Of a stretch of 42,994 nucleotides of DNA, positions 25,732-33,710 are shown one piece after another. Position 1 is the first letter of the stretch. Each line of letters starts with the position of its first letter. Below the pieces are notes generated by a model. It was given only the letters and a program-made list of their open reading frames with translations, was not told the origin of the DNA and ran no database searches. Position numbers and translations under genes: made by a program. The stretch spans positions 1 to 42,994 of the forward strand of contig JAUIKH010000003.1 in assembly GCA_030430915.1 (NCBI GenBank), in the 5' to 3' direction. The DNA comes from a bacterium. GTDB taxonomy: Bacteria; Patescibacteriota; Saccharimonadia; Saccharimonadales; SZUA-47.

Positions 25732-26381
25732 TATTTAGCCTCCTTAGAAGTTGCTTTTGGTGATAGCCAGTCATTGATAATTTCTAATGATTTTTGACTA
25801 ATAACTATTGAATCCGCGTTAAGGATGTCATATACATTTAGGTTCATTGCGTATACAACCTTAACTTTTTTCAAGTTCCTAGTTGCTCTGTCTGATAAAT
25901 CATCTTTTTGACTAATAACTAATAGTACGTTGTTTTTTGCGTTAATCTTTTCTAAGAATTTAGAAGTTTCAGATGTTTTACCTTTTTTACATTCAAAAGT
26001 TTCAATTACAATTACATTGTCTTTGTTTACGCTTAAAGCTTGTTTAATAGCCTGTCGTTTAGCTTTCGTAGGAAGTTTTTTAGTATAATTTTCATTGCCT
26101 AGTGGGCCGAAAGTGATACCACCACCTCGCCATATAGGAACTCTTATTGAACCGAATCTTGCTCTACCTGTTCCTTTTTGCTTCCAAGGCTTTTTGCCTC
26201 CACCCCTTACTTCACCTCGTTTAAGAGTTTTTGAAAGATTTTCTCTTCCATTTGCCATATAAGAAACATAAGCCTGCTTTAATAAGTCGTGATTGCTAAC
26301 ATCAACATCAAATATAGACTTGTTTAGTTTTGCAGCAGTTGTAGCCTTATTTCCAGATTTAGTAAAAGTAGGTGTAGACAT
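25731..26381 (-). CDS. rplD: 50S ribosomal protein uL4
   Basis: Tunnel-wall protein that in E. coli also autoregulates the S10 operon. The 216 residues include GEVRGGGKKPWKQKGTGRAR and GPLGNENYTKKLPTKAKRQA, the extended-loop signatures. It overlaps rplC and rplW by one base each. Confidence 0.98.
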   Translation of the reverse strand: MSTPTFTKSGNKATTAAKLNKSIFDVDVSNHDLLKQAYVSYMANGRENLSKTLKRGEVRGGGKKPWKQKGTGRARFGSIRVPIWRGGGITFGPLGNENYTKKLPTKAKRQAIKQALSVNKDNVIVIETFECKKGKTSETSKFLEKINAKNNVLLVISQKDDLSDRATRNLKKVKVVYAMNLNVYDILNADSIVISQKSLEIINDWLSPKATSKEAK

Positions 26382-27001
26382 TAGTTGACTCCTTTCACTA
26401 AAACTATACTGTTTTTGGGTCCAGGCACTGCACCCGTTACTGCAATTATTCCTTTTTCAGAATCTACTATTGATACTTTTAGGTTTTTTACAGTAACTTT
26501 TTCAGCCCCCATTCTTCCGGGCATTTTTTTGCCTTTAAAAATTTTTTGAGGATACATAGATCCTATTGAGCCAACTTTTCTGACGTTTCCATTTCCACCA
26601 TGAGTCACTCTTTGACGGCTAAAATTGTGGCGCTTAATGGTTCCTGCAAAGCCTTTACCTTTGCTAGTACCTGTAACGTTAACCACATCTCCAATTGAAA
26701 AAACCTCTGCCGTAAGCTTGCTGCCTACTTTGAGGTCTTCTGGTAATTCTAGATTTTCTGTTCTAAATTCTTTAACTATTTTAGGTGTAATTTTTGATTT
26801 TTTAAAATGATTTTCTTGCGCTTTATTAATCCGCTTTACATTTTCAAAACCGAGTGCAACAGAATTATATCCGTCGTTATCCTTAGTTTTTATTTGTGTT
26901 ACGACACATGGACTAGCGGAAAGCAGTGTGACAGCAGAAACTACACCATCGTCTTGGATAGTACTTGTCATGCCAATCTTTCTTGTTATTAGAGCTTTCA
27001 T
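26381..27001 (-). CDS. rplC: 50S ribosomal protein uL3
   Basis: Assembly initiator reaching the peptidyl-transferase centre, 206 residues. MKALITRKIGMTSTIQDDG at the start, GTSKGKGFAGTIKRHNFSRQ, THGGNGNVRKVGSIG, and KKMPGRMGAEKVTVKNL are diagnostic. It is first in this S10-type operon because rpsJ lies about 1.1 kb upstream. There is no Shine-Dalgarno at normal spacing; the nearest GGAG is inside a palindrome about 20 bases upstream. Confidence 0.97.
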   Translation of the reverse strand: MKALITRKIGMTSTIQDDGVVSAVTLLSASPCVVTQIKTKDNDGYNSVALGFENVKRINKAQENHFKKSKITPKIVKEFRTENLELPEDLKVGSKLTAEVFSIGDVVNVTGTSKGKGFAGTIKRHNFSRQRVTHGGNGNVRKVGSIGSMYPQKIFKGKKMPGRMGAEKVTVKNLKVSIVDSEKGIIAVTGAVPGPKNSIVLVKGVN

Positions 27002-27011
27002 AGTTTGCTAT

Positions 27012-27025
27012 GGAGTAATTACTCC
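27012..27025 (-). promoter_or_regulatory. Palindrome sequestering GGAG upstream of rplC
   Basis: GGAGTAATTACTCC is a perfect 14-base palindrome 10 bases before the rplC ATG. It can fold as GGAGT/ACTCC with an AATT loop, hiding the only GGAG of the leader. This may be a translational control element, or a coincidence in AT-rich DNA. Confidence 0.4.
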
Positions 27026-27081
27026 TAAGCCTTTCTTATATTTAAATTTTTATTACCGCACGGATTTATTATGTTTGACAT

Positions 27082-27134
27082 AAAAATGCTTGGTATAAGG
27101 TAGTTTCCTTTTTAGGACTAGCCTTAATACCAAG
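27082..27134 (-). terminator. Long hairpin with T-run in the rplC leader (terminator or attenuator)
   Basis: On the minus strand an imperfect stem of about 19 bp spans 27134-27089. The outer arms are CTTGGTAT/ATACCAAG and AAGG/CCTT with a bulged A, and the inner arms TAGT/ACTA and CCT/AGG. Two bases later comes TTTTT. It lies after the small membrane protein gene and about 90 bases before rplC, so it could end the former or attenuate the latter. Confidence 0.55.
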
Positions 27135-27156
27135 AAATAAAGCGATATTCATTACA

Positions 27157-27185
27157 GATTAACACAAAATATTAACAGATGTCAA
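27157..27185 (-). promoter_or_regulatory. Candidate promoter of the rplC operon
   Basis: Minus strand: perfect TTGACA (27185-27180), 17 bases, TTAATC (27162-27157), a moderate -10 match. It is about 150 bases before rplC and just after the upstream gene's stop. The predicted leader would contain both the long hairpin and the GGAG palindrome. Confidence 0.4.
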
Positions 27186-27203
27186 TATGTTGCAAATTCT
27201 ACA

Positions 27204-27467
27204 TTAAATTTGGACTATTAAGCCCATTGGCAACCAAAAACCTACAAAAGTCGCAAGTAGCAACAAGGCATATTCTATTTTTCTATCAATTTGAAAGTGA
27301 TCATGAGAAGCAAAGAATAGCCCAATTAGTAATCCAACCGGAATCGGTACTGACCAATCAGGTAAACTTTCGATTCTCAACCACTGTGACCCTACAATAA
27401 GATATAGAACAAGTTTTAGAAAATATGCTTGATCTGTTTCATTATTTTTTTGTTTTCTTTTGCTCAT
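27204..27467 (-). CDS. Small hypothetical membrane protein
   Basis: The 87 residues start MSKRKQKNNETDQ, followed by three probable membrane helices: YFLKLVLYLIVGSQWL, VPIPVGLLIGLFFA, and YALLLLATFVGFWLPMGLIV. I place the start at the ATG at 27467, because an AT-rich -10-like TATTAT lies 8 bases upstream; an upstream start at 27485 would add MLLLAI. No family is recognised. It is divergent from the gene at 27525 and both interrupt the usual rpsJ-rplC linkage. Confidence 0.6.
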   Translation of the reverse strand: MSKRKQKNNETDQAYFLKLVLYLIVGSQWLRIESLPDWSVPIPVGLLIGLFFASHDHFQIDRKIEYALLLLATFVGFWLPMGLIVQI

Positions 27468-27480
27468 TATTGCTAATAAT

Positions 27481-27498
27481 AGCATAATTTCTTATGCT
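27481..27498. repeat. Inverted repeat between divergent genes, possible operator
   Basis: AGCATAA-TTTC-TTATGCT is a perfect 7-bp inverted repeat centred in the 57-base gap between the divergent genes at 27467 (minus) and 27525 (plus). The position, between two presumed -10 boxes, is typical of a shared operator, but a chance AT-rich repeat is possible. Confidence 0.4.
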
Positions 27499-27524
27499 TG
27501 TCGGATTATTATTTATACTTTAAG

Positions 27525-28130
27525 ATGAGTATTATGAGTAAAATGGACGTTCCTTTTGATTTTCCTAGACCTGAACCAGAAGAAGCCAACCTAAGTCCTG
27601 AAAATTTAGATATTTCTGCACTAGAAGGAGGTGAAATCTTTAGAGGATTTGAAACCCCACAAGCAGTTGACAAATTTATTAGTAAGGTAGGTCAACAAAT
27701 AATTTCACTAAGTAACACTGGCGGTATTGGTAACTTCTCTTTAGTTGAAAACGCTTCAGTTGGTGGAAGACAGAAAGCAAAAAACAGTATAAGATCAGTT
27801 TCTTCTCTTTTAGAACAAAAGCATTTATCTGTTTATGACATAGACAATTTAATAGTAAAAATTGGTAATATCACAAAACACAGCGATAGATACAGATGGT
27901 CAGATTACGATAATAAGGTGGTAGATACACAGCTGTATATCGGAGCAAGTCTTTTAAGTAGTTTAAGTGATAGAGAAGATAGGATAATTGGATATGGTGG
28001 AACTAGGTTAACAATAGGTTTTGACAGATACTCACGCGACAGAAAAAACACTAGAACAAACTGGAATCCGTATAGTTTATTGACAGCAGATCATAAGCTG
28101 AATGTTTTCCCCGGAAAAGTTGATTGGTAG
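27525..28130 (+). CDS. Hypothetical protein, the only plus-strand gene within the ribosomal block
   Basis: About 201 residues from the ATG at 27525 (MSIMSKMDVPFDFPRPEPEE); the ATG at 27534 is equally possible. TATACT at 27514-27519 is the likely -10 and would give a nearly leaderless message. The protein has an acidic, Pro-rich N-terminus, a helical middle (SIRSVSSLLEQKHLSVYDID) and a Tyr/Arg-rich C-terminal part ending FPGKVDW. There is no signal peptide, membrane helix or recognised motif. It is convergent with rpsJ (16 bases between stops). Function unknown. Confidence 0.65.
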   Translation: MSIMSKMDVPFDFPRPEPEEANLSPENLDISALEGGEIFRGFETPQAVDKFISKVGQQIISLSNTGGIGNFSLVENASVGGRQKAKNSIRSVSSLLEQKHLSVYDIDNLIVKIGNITKHSDRYRWSDYDNKVVDTQLYIGASLLSSLSDREDRIIGYGGTRLTIGFDRYSRDRKNTRTNWNPYSLLTADHKLNVFPGKVDW

Positions 28131-28146
28131 CAACAAATGTTTATTG

Positions 28147-28563
28147 TTACATTTTAATTTCAGCGTCGCACCCAGCAGGCAAACTAAGATTCATTAATGA
28201 ATCTATCGTCTTTGGTGTAGGCTCAAATACATCAATTAAACGCTTGTGAACACGCATCTCAAATTGTTCTCTACCTTTTTTGTATACATGAGGGCTTTTA
28301 ACAACAGTGAAAGTAGTTTTTCTGGTAGGTAGTGGAATGGGCCCTGCAATACTTGCACCGGTTCGTATTGCCGTATCGACTATTTGTTTCGCAGATTGAT
28401 CAATAATTTTATGATCATAAGATTTTAGTCTGATTCTTATTCTTTGCTTGCCAGGCTTAATTGTAGCTTTTTCATCTGCTTTTTTAGTAGGGCTAGGTTT
28501 TTTCACTGTTTCTTTAGTGGTTTTAGCAGATTTTTTAACTGCTTCTTTCTTGGCTTCCGCCAT
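28147..28563 (-). CDS. rpsJ: 30S ribosomal protein uS10 with a Lys-rich N-terminal extension
   Basis: Head protein of the 30S subunit, in E. coli also NusE. The 138 residues comprise a normal ~100-residue core ([60 protein letters not shown]) behind about 38 extra Lys/Ala/Thr-rich residues. A good ribosome binding site (AAAGGAG, about 8 bases upstream) supports the long start. It normally begins the S10 operon; here it stands alone between a terminator and a convergent gene, about 1.1 kb from rplC. Confidence 0.95.
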   Translation of the reverse strand: MAEAKKEAVKKSAKTTKETVKKPSPTKKADEKATIKPGKQRIRIRLKSYDHKIIDQSAKQIVDTAIRTGASIAGPIPLPTRKTTFTVVKSPHVYKKGREQFEMRVHKRLIDVFEPTPKTIDSLMNLSLPAGCDAEIKM

Positions 28564-28656
28564 AATGATTTACTCCTTTGGTATGTAACATTAATCTGAT
28601 GATATATAGATCATTCAAAATAACTTTTAGTCATACGCTATTATTTTGATAAATAA

Positions 28657-28665
28657 ACTATAACA
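28657..28665 (-). promoter_or_regulatory. Candidate rpsJ extended -10
   Basis: Minus strand TGT-TATAGT, about 94 bases before the rpsJ ATG and just after the tuf terminator. It provides the separate promoter rpsJ would need. The -35 is not clear. Confidence 0.4.
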
Positions 28666-28678
28666 CTTTATTAAGTAT

Positions 28679-28709
28679 AAAAAAAGTCCGAAATTTTCCG
28701 GACTTTTTT
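28679..28709 (-). terminator. tuf terminator (bidirectional hairpin)
   Basis: AAAAAGTCCG and CGGACTTTTT form a perfect 10-bp inverted repeat around an 8-base loop, with A and T runs on both sides. It lies 20 bases after the tuf stop and is a textbook intrinsic terminator. Confidence 0.92.
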
Positions 28710-28729
28710 ATTATTATGCTGTTTTTTAA

Positions 28730-29914
28730 TTACTTGGTAATTTTAGTAACTACTCCAGCACCTACAGTCCGTCCGCCTTCACGGATGGCGAATCGTAAAC
28801 CTTGATCCATAGCAATTGGAGCAAGAAGTTTTACCTTAAACGTGACTGTGTCACCAGGCATAACCATTTCTTTATCAGCAGGAAGCTCAACCTCACCAGT
28901 TACGTCAGTTGTTCTGAAGTAAAACTGTGGTTTGTAGCCCTTAAAGAATGGTGTGTGTCTACCGCCTTCTTCTTTTGTAAGTACATAAACTTCTGCATCA
29001 AACTCTGTATGAGGTGTTATTGTTCCTGGCTTTGCTAGAACTTGTCCACGTTCTATATCATCACGTTCAATTCCACGAAGCAAAATACCAGCGTTATCTC
29101 CAGATTGACCTTGATCTAAAGATTTTTTGAAGGCTTCAATACCTGTAACTACTGATTTTTTAGTGTCTCTGATTCCGACAATTTCTACTTCATCATTAAC
29201 TTTGATGATTCCAGTTTCAATACGTCCAGTTGCTACTGTTCCACGTCCTTTGATTGAGAATACATCTTCTATAGGCATTAGGAAATCTTTATCAAGCTCT
29301 CTTTTCGGCTCTGGAATGTAATCATCCATAGCTTTAATAAGTTCCATAATACTTTCTTGATACTTATCATCACCTTCAAGAGCTTTTAGTGCTGAACCTT
29401 TGATTATTGGTGCGTTATCACCATCAAATTCGTACTTAGATAATAGTTCTCTTACGTCCATTTCAACAAGCTCAACTAGTTCTTCGTCTGCCATATCCAT
29501 TTTATTTAGGAATACAACAATTTTTGGAACGCCTACTTGTTTTGCTAGCAATACGTGTTCTCTAGTCTGTGGCATAGGGCCATCAGCAGCTGAGACCACC
29601 AAAATAGCTCCGTCCACTTGAGCCGCGCCTGTGATCATGTTTTTAACATAGTCTGCGTGACCAGGCATATCTACGTGAGCGTAGTGTCTGCTGTCTGATT
29701 CATATTCTTGGTGAGAAGTTGCAATAGTTATACCGCGAGCTTTCTCTTCTGGTGCTTTATCAATTGCATCAAATGCAACTGCTTTATTTACGTCGCTTGG
29801 AAGCTTTTTAGCCAAAGTAGCTGTAATAGCTGCTGTTAATGTTGTTTTACCGTGGTCGACGTGACCCATTGTACCAACATTTACGTGTGGCTTGCTTCTA
29901 TCAAAATCTGCCAT
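28730..29914 (-). CDS. tuf: Elongation factor Tu, cysteine-free
   Basis: Delivers aminoacyl-tRNA to the ribosomal A site as a GTP complex. The 394 residues are standard. G1 is GHVDHGKTT, switch [15 protein letters not shown]3 DMPGHADY (82-89), G4 NKMD (137-140) and G5 GSAL. Two positions that are Cys in most EF-Tu (DCPGH and NKCD) are both Met, and no cysteine occurs in the whole protein. The start has TAGGAG 6 bases upstream. It has its own strong promoter and terminator, so it is a monocistronic unit after fusA-orf77. Confidence 0.98.
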   Translation of the reverse strand: MADFDRSKPHVNVGTMGHVDHGKTTLTAAITATLAKKLPSDVNKAVAFDAIDKAPEEKARGITIATSHQEYESDSRHYAHVDMPGHADYVKNMITGAAQVDGAILVVSAADGPMPQTREHVLLAKQVGVPKIVVFLNKMDMADEELVELVEMDVRELLSKYEFDGDNAPIIKGSALKALEGDDKYQESIMELIKAMDDYIPEPKRELDKDFLMPIEDVFSIKGRGTVATGRIETGIIKVNDEVEIVGIRDTKKSVVTGIEAFKKSLDQGQSGDNAGILLRGIERDDIERGQVLAKPGTITPHTEFDAEVYVLTKEEGGRHTPFFKGYKPQFYFRTTDVTGEVELPADKEMVMPGDTVTFKVKLLAPIAMDQGLRFAIREGGRTVGAGVVTKITK

Positions 29915-30027
29915 TTTATCTCCTAATGGTTAATTTTAAATTAATAATTATGTTCGCGATCCATATTGCTAGTTATCAAAAATATTTGATTACACTAGAG
30001 CAAAGCCCTCACGCGAGTTACTCTGTT

Positions 30028-30057
30028 ATTATAACAGTTAACTCAAATATTTATCAA
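30028..30057 (-). promoter_or_regulatory. Strong tuf promoter
   Basis: Minus strand TTGATA (30057-30052), 18 bases, then TGT-TATAAT (TATAAT 30033-30028), a consensus extended -10. It is about 115 bases before the tuf ATG, giving a leader of roughly 105 bases, the longest well-supported leader here. Confidence 0.75.
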
Positions 30058-30075
30058 GCCAAAAAGTAATATTAT

Positions 30076-30309
30076 TTACCTATTTAAAGGGCAATATGAA
30101 ATTGTTATTTCGTTGCCTAAAATTTTCCTTGATAACCAATTTTTTCTTTCTTTTGTAACTTCTATTGGTCCATCGCAATTTTTTGGGCACTCAGTATCTA
30201 AAGTCTTATTAGGTATTGTTAAGTTTATACTTAAAGGACTTGCTGTTGTGTCTATAGTTTTATTATTTTTTTCTGCTACAGGACAATGATTAATTTTATC
30301 TTGTTCCAT
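30076..30309 (-). CDS. Small hypothetical protein with CP-type cysteines, downstream of fusA
   Basis: The 77 residues have an AAGGAT ribosome binding site and start 9 bases after the fusA stop, so it is likely cotranscribed. Four Cys occur as HCPV (C9), ECPKNC (C41, C45) and YCPLN (C73); three are followed by Pro. The spacing could form a metal or redox site, notable beside otherwise Cys-poor proteins. The middle is Thr/Pro-rich and beta-like, and the C-terminus is basic. No family is recognised. Confidence 0.6.
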   Translation of the reverse strand: MEQDKINHCPVAEKNNKTIDTTASPLSINLTIPNKTLDTECPKNCDGPIEVTKERKNWLSRKILGNEITISYCPLNR

Positions 30310-30318
30310 GACTAATCC

Positions 30319-32406
30319 TTACTTTGAATTTTGAGCAATTATTGCTTCCGCTACGTTATTTGGCACATCTGCATAGTGATCTAATTCCATAGATGAGCTA
30401 GCCCTACCCTGCGTCATTGACCTTAAGTTTGTGGTGTAACCAAACATTTCTCCCAATGGTACAAAAGCAGTTATTTCTTTGACATTGGCAGGAAGATCTT
30501 CCATGGTTTCAACACGTCCACGTTTAGCATTAAGATCGCCGATTACGTCTCCCATAAATTCTTCTGGAGTTACTGCTACGACTTTCATGACAGGTTCCAA
30601 AATAACAGGAGAAGCTTGTTTTACTCCAGATTGTAGAGCCATTGAACCTGCAACTTTAAAGGCCATTTCTGAAGAGTCAACATCATGGTATGAGCCATCA
30701 TAAAGTTCTGCTTTAATATCTACCACCGGATACCCAGCCAAAACACCATTGCTCATAGCTTCGACTATTCCCTGCTGAACAGGCTTTATATATTCTTGAG
30801 GTACGGCACCACCTTTTATTGAATTTATAAACTCAAATCCTTTACCAGCTTCATTTTGAGATAGTCTTAACCAAACATCACCATACTGACCACGTCCACC
30901 AGACTGTTTAATGAATTTACCTTGTACTTCAACACCGTCTTTTCTGATTGTTTCACGATATGCTACCTGGGGTGCACCGATATTGGCCTCGACCTTAAAT
31001 TCTCGTTTCATTCTATCAACTAAAATTTCTAGATGAAGCTCACCCATTCCACTAATAACTGTCTGGCCTGTTTCATCATCAACTTTTACTCTGAATGTTG
31101 GATCTTCTTCGGCTAATCTTTGTAATGCTATGCTCATTTTTTCTTGATCAGATTTAGTCTTTGGCTCAATAGCAATGCTTACAGGAGGTTCAGGAAAGTC
31201 AATAGACTCTAAAACAATTGTGTTGTTTGGATCACACAAAGTATTTCCTGTTGTAGTCTTTTTCAAACCCACAATAGCAGCAATATCACCAGCTTCGACT
31301 TCTTGCACTTCTTCACGTTTATCTGCTTGCATTCTAACAATACGCCCAATACGCTCTTTTTCACCATTAGAACTATTTACTACATAAGACCCAGCTTTTA
31401 GTACGCCTGAATAAACTCTGAAATATGCCAGTTTTCCAACAAATGGATCAGATGTGATCTTGAAAGCTAGACCGGATAGTGGCTCATCAACTGATGGTTT
31501 TCTCTCGATTTTGTCTCCAGATTTAGGGTGTTCACCCCATGTTGAGCCTCGATCTACGGGACTTGGCATTAACTCATTGATTAGGTCTAATACTTTTTCA
31601 ACAATCACTCCACGACCATCGCCACCGGTAACAGCAAAAAACTTACCGCTTAAGACTGCAGAACGAATAGCTTGCTTTATATCATCTTCACTAAGACCTT
31701 CTTCGCCTTCTTCAAGATATTTTTCTAAATACTTTTCATCTTCTGCAACAGCATTTTCAATCAAAAGACTGCGATAACGTGCAGCTTTTTCTTTCATGTC
31801 TTCAGGTATTTCTCCTTCAACAAGCTCTTTATCAGCAAAATCTTTATAGGTGTAAGCTTTCATATTTACTAGATCAATAACACCATTAATACTTTGCTCA
31901 AAACCAATTGGTAGGTGAATTGGGAAAGCTGCTTTTGTAAGTCTATTGTGAATACTATCTAGTGACGCGTAGAAATCACCACCTGTTTGGTTAATTTTAT
32001 TTATAAAGCAAATTCTAGGTACTTCATATTTATTCGCTTGACGCCAAACGGTTTCAGACTGTGATTCAACACCCATTTTACCGTCGAATACAACAACGGC
32101 ACCATCAAGTACACGCAATGACCTTTCGACTTCAACAGTGAAATCAATGTGACCAGGTGTATCAATAATGTTTATCTGATGTTCTTTCCAATAACAAGTT
32201 ACAGCAGCTGATACGATAGTAATACCTCGTTCACGCTCTTGAGCCATCCAGTCTGTAGTTGTCTCTCCTTCATGAACTGCGCCGATTTTGTGGCTTAATC
32301 CCGTTCTATATAGAATTCCTTCAGTAGTAGTGGTTTTACCAGCATCTATATGAGCTATAATCCCAATGTTTCTAATTTTTCCTAGTGGTGTTTTCTTTCC
32401 TGCCAT
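30319..32406 (-). CDS. fusA: Elongation factor G with altered guanine-recognition motifs
   Basis: Translocase GTPase, 695 residues with all five domains. G1 AHIDAGKTT, switch [10 protein letters not shown] and G3 DTPGHIDF are intact. G4, normally NKMD, reads NKIN at 136-139 (codon AAC for the usual Asp). The G5 Ser-Ala (usual CGSA) reads TGGDG at 260-264. Domain II-V sequence is normal ([48 protein letters not shown]). It is in the canonical str operon position, so it is presumably the working EF-G. Sequencing error could explain the single-base NKIN change but not both sites. Confidence 0.96.
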   Translation of the reverse strand: MAGKKTPLGKIRNIGIIAHIDAGKTTTTEGILYRTGLSHKIGAVHEGETTTDWMAQERERGITIVSAAVTCYWKEHQINIIDTPGHIDFTVEVERSLRVLDGAVVVFDGKMGVESQSETVWRQANKYEVPRICFINKINQTGGDFYASLDSIHNRLTKAAFPIHLPIGFEQSINGVIDLVNMKAYTYKDFADKELVEGEIPEDMKEKAARYRSLLIENAVAEDEKYLEKYLEEGEEGLSEDDIKQAIRSAVLSGKFFAVTGGDGRGVIVEKVLDLINELMPSPVDRGSTWGEHPKSGDKIERKPSVDEPLSGLAFKITSDPFVGKLAYFRVYSGVLKAGSYVVNSSNGEKERIGRIVRMQADKREEVQEVEAGDIAAIVGLKKTTTGNTLCDPNNTIVLESIDFPEPPVSIAIEPKTKSDQEKMSIALQRLAEEDPTFRVKVDDETGQTVISGMGELHLEILVDRMKREFKVEANIGAPQVAYRETIRKDGVEVQGKFIKQSGGRGQYGDVWLRLSQNEAGKGFEFINSIKGGAVPQEYIKPVQQGIVEAMSNGVLAGYPVVDIKAELYDGSYHDVDSSEMAFKVAGSMALQSGVKQASPVILEPVMKVVAVTPEEFMGDVIGDLNAKRGRVETMEDLPANVKEITAFVPLGEMFGYTTNLRSMTQGRASSSMELDHYADVPNNVAEAIIAQNSK

Positions 32407-32407
32407 A

Positions 32408-32692
32408 TTATCTTTCTGAATTAATTAATATTTCGTTAGCTATATCTATTATATTATCTCTATCAATATTTTTTGCTGGCTCTCCTAATGCATACTTAGA
32501 AAATCTATTTTCATAATGACGCATTAGTAACCCGGACGGTAAATAAACTAGTCTTAAAGCCATATGACCAAGCGCTGCGATAGGTGAAGCTGGTCCATAA
32601 TAGAGTGTTTCTTGGATGCCATCGTGTCTATTAAAATTTTGTGCAAATCTCGAAGCAAGTCTTTCTGCCTTTTTATCAAATTCATCAACCAT
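32408..32692 (-). CDS. Hypothetical protein between rpsG and fusA
   Basis: The 94 residues from the ATG at 32692 start [16 protein letters not shown] and include [20 protein letters not shown], a hydrophobic [15 protein letters not shown] segment and an acidic helical end ([15 protein letters not shown]). It begins 10 bases after the rpsG stop and ends 1 base before fusA, so it is embedded in the str operon. A longer ORF from 32797 would overlap rpsG by 95 bases. No Shine-Dalgarno is evident and no family is recognised. Confidence 0.65.
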   Translation of the reverse strand: MVDEFDKKAERLASRFAQNFNRHDGIQETLYYGPASPIAALGHMALRLVYLPSGLLMRHYENRFSKYALGEPAKNIDRDNIIDIANEILINSER

Positions 32693-32702
32693 GAAAATAT
32701 GT

Positions 32703-33179
32703 CTATCTCGCAAAGTGAGCAAAGGCTCGGTTAGACTCTGCCATCTTATGCGTATCTTCTTTTTTCTTGAAGGCTGTACCTGTCTCATTGTAAGCATCAG
32801 CCAGTTCTTGAGCTATTCTCTCACTCATTGGCATACCTTTTTTAGACCTTGCGGCAGCTACAAACCACATCATTGTAAGATGTTTTTGTCTTTGACCTTT
32901 AACTTCAAAAGGTATTTGATAGTTAGCTCCACCTACTCTTCGAGACCTAGTTTCCATATAAGGAGTAACATTCTTGATAGCTTTATCAAAAACTTCTAAA
33001 GGATTATCACTTTTTACTTTTTTTGCTGCACTTTCCATGGCATCGTAAACGATTCGTTCTGCTAATTGTTTTTTACCGTTTAGCATTACTCTATTAATTA
33101 GTCTTTGGACCATTTCTGAGTTGTATTTTCTATCAGGTAATTTTGGTCGAACTAAAGCTTTTGTAGTTTTCCTAGGCAT
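32703..33179 (-). CDS. rpsG: 30S ribosomal protein uS7
   Basis: Head-organising 30S protein, 158 residues. MPRKTTKALVRPKLPDRKYN at the start, INRVMLNGKKQLAERIVYDA, GGANYQIPFEV and the C-terminal KKKEDTHKMAESNRAFAHFA are diagnostic. It lies 2 bases after rpsL as in the str operon. Confidence 0.98.
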   Translation of the reverse strand: MPRKTTKALVRPKLPDRKYNSEMVQRLINRVMLNGKKQLAERIVYDAMESAAKKVKSDNPLEVFDKAIKNVTPYMETRSRRVGGANYQIPFEVKGQRQKHLTMMWFVAAARSKKGMPMSERIAQELADAYNETGTAFKKKEDTHKMAESNRAFAHFAR

Positions 33180-33181
33180 TT

Positions 33182-33595
33182 TTATTTACCGTCCTTCTTA
33201 GTGCCATATTTTGAACGGCCTCTTTTACGTCCTTCTACACCTTGAAGGTCCAATGAACCTCTAACAACATGGTAACGAACACCCGGTAGATCTTTAACTC
33301 TTCCGCCTCTAATTAGCACTACAGCATGCTCTTGTAAATTATGGCCTTCGCCACCAATATAAGCCCATACTTCGTAGCCGTTATTTAAACGAACACGAGC
33401 TACTTTACGTAGTGCTGAGTTAGGTTTTTTAGGAGTTTTAGTTGTAACTTTTATGCATACACCTCTTTTTAACGGAGAAGCTTTGTCATAGTTTGTTGTG
33501 TTTAGATTGTTCACCACCTTATGCAGGGCTGGTGACTTACTTTTTGGTTTAGCTGATTTTCTTGGCTTTCTAACCAATTGATTAATTGTTGGCAT
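33182..33595 (-). CDS. rpsL: 30S ribosomal protein uS12
   Basis: Decoding-centre protein, 137 residues from the ATG at 33595 ([14 protein letters not shown]), which has AAAGGA about 5 bases upstream and matches the family N-terminus. The ORF extends to 33631 but those residues are unconserved. Decoding loops [14 protein letters not shown] and [20 protein letters not shown] and the [10 protein letters not shown] segment are intact. The 115-base gap from rpoC holds a weak extended -10 (TGGAATAAT) but no terminator. Confidence 0.97.
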   Translation of the reverse strand: MPTINQLVRKPRKSAKPKSKSPALHKVVNNLNTTNYDKASPLKRGVCIKVTTKTPKKPNSALRKVARVRLNNGYEVWAYIGGEGHNLQEHAVVLIRGGRVKDLPGVRYHVVRGSLDLQGVEGRKRGRSKYGTKKDGK

Positions 33596-33710
33596 AAATT
33601 CCTTTCTTAGTTTTGCAGTTTTCTGCTTCATGGGTCCAGTGCCTTATGCCTAGTACTAGATTATTCCACGGCTCGAACTGCATTTAAATTAATACTTTAT
33701 TTTAACAGAT

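Noticed and set aside
27075-27096. Plus-strand TTGACA with TATAAG near 27075-27100 as a promoter
   Set aside because: The spacer is only about 13-14 bases and no plus-strand gene follows nearby.
28128-28155. Hairpin GCAACAA-ATGTTTA-TTGTTAC between convergent genes as a terminator
   Set aside because: Short AT-rich stem with a mismatch and a weak T-run that overlaps the rpsJ stop region; not convincing.
33596-33631. Upstream ATG for S12 at 33631
   Set aside because: The ATG at 33595 has AAAGGA and begins with the conserved [10 protein letters not shown].
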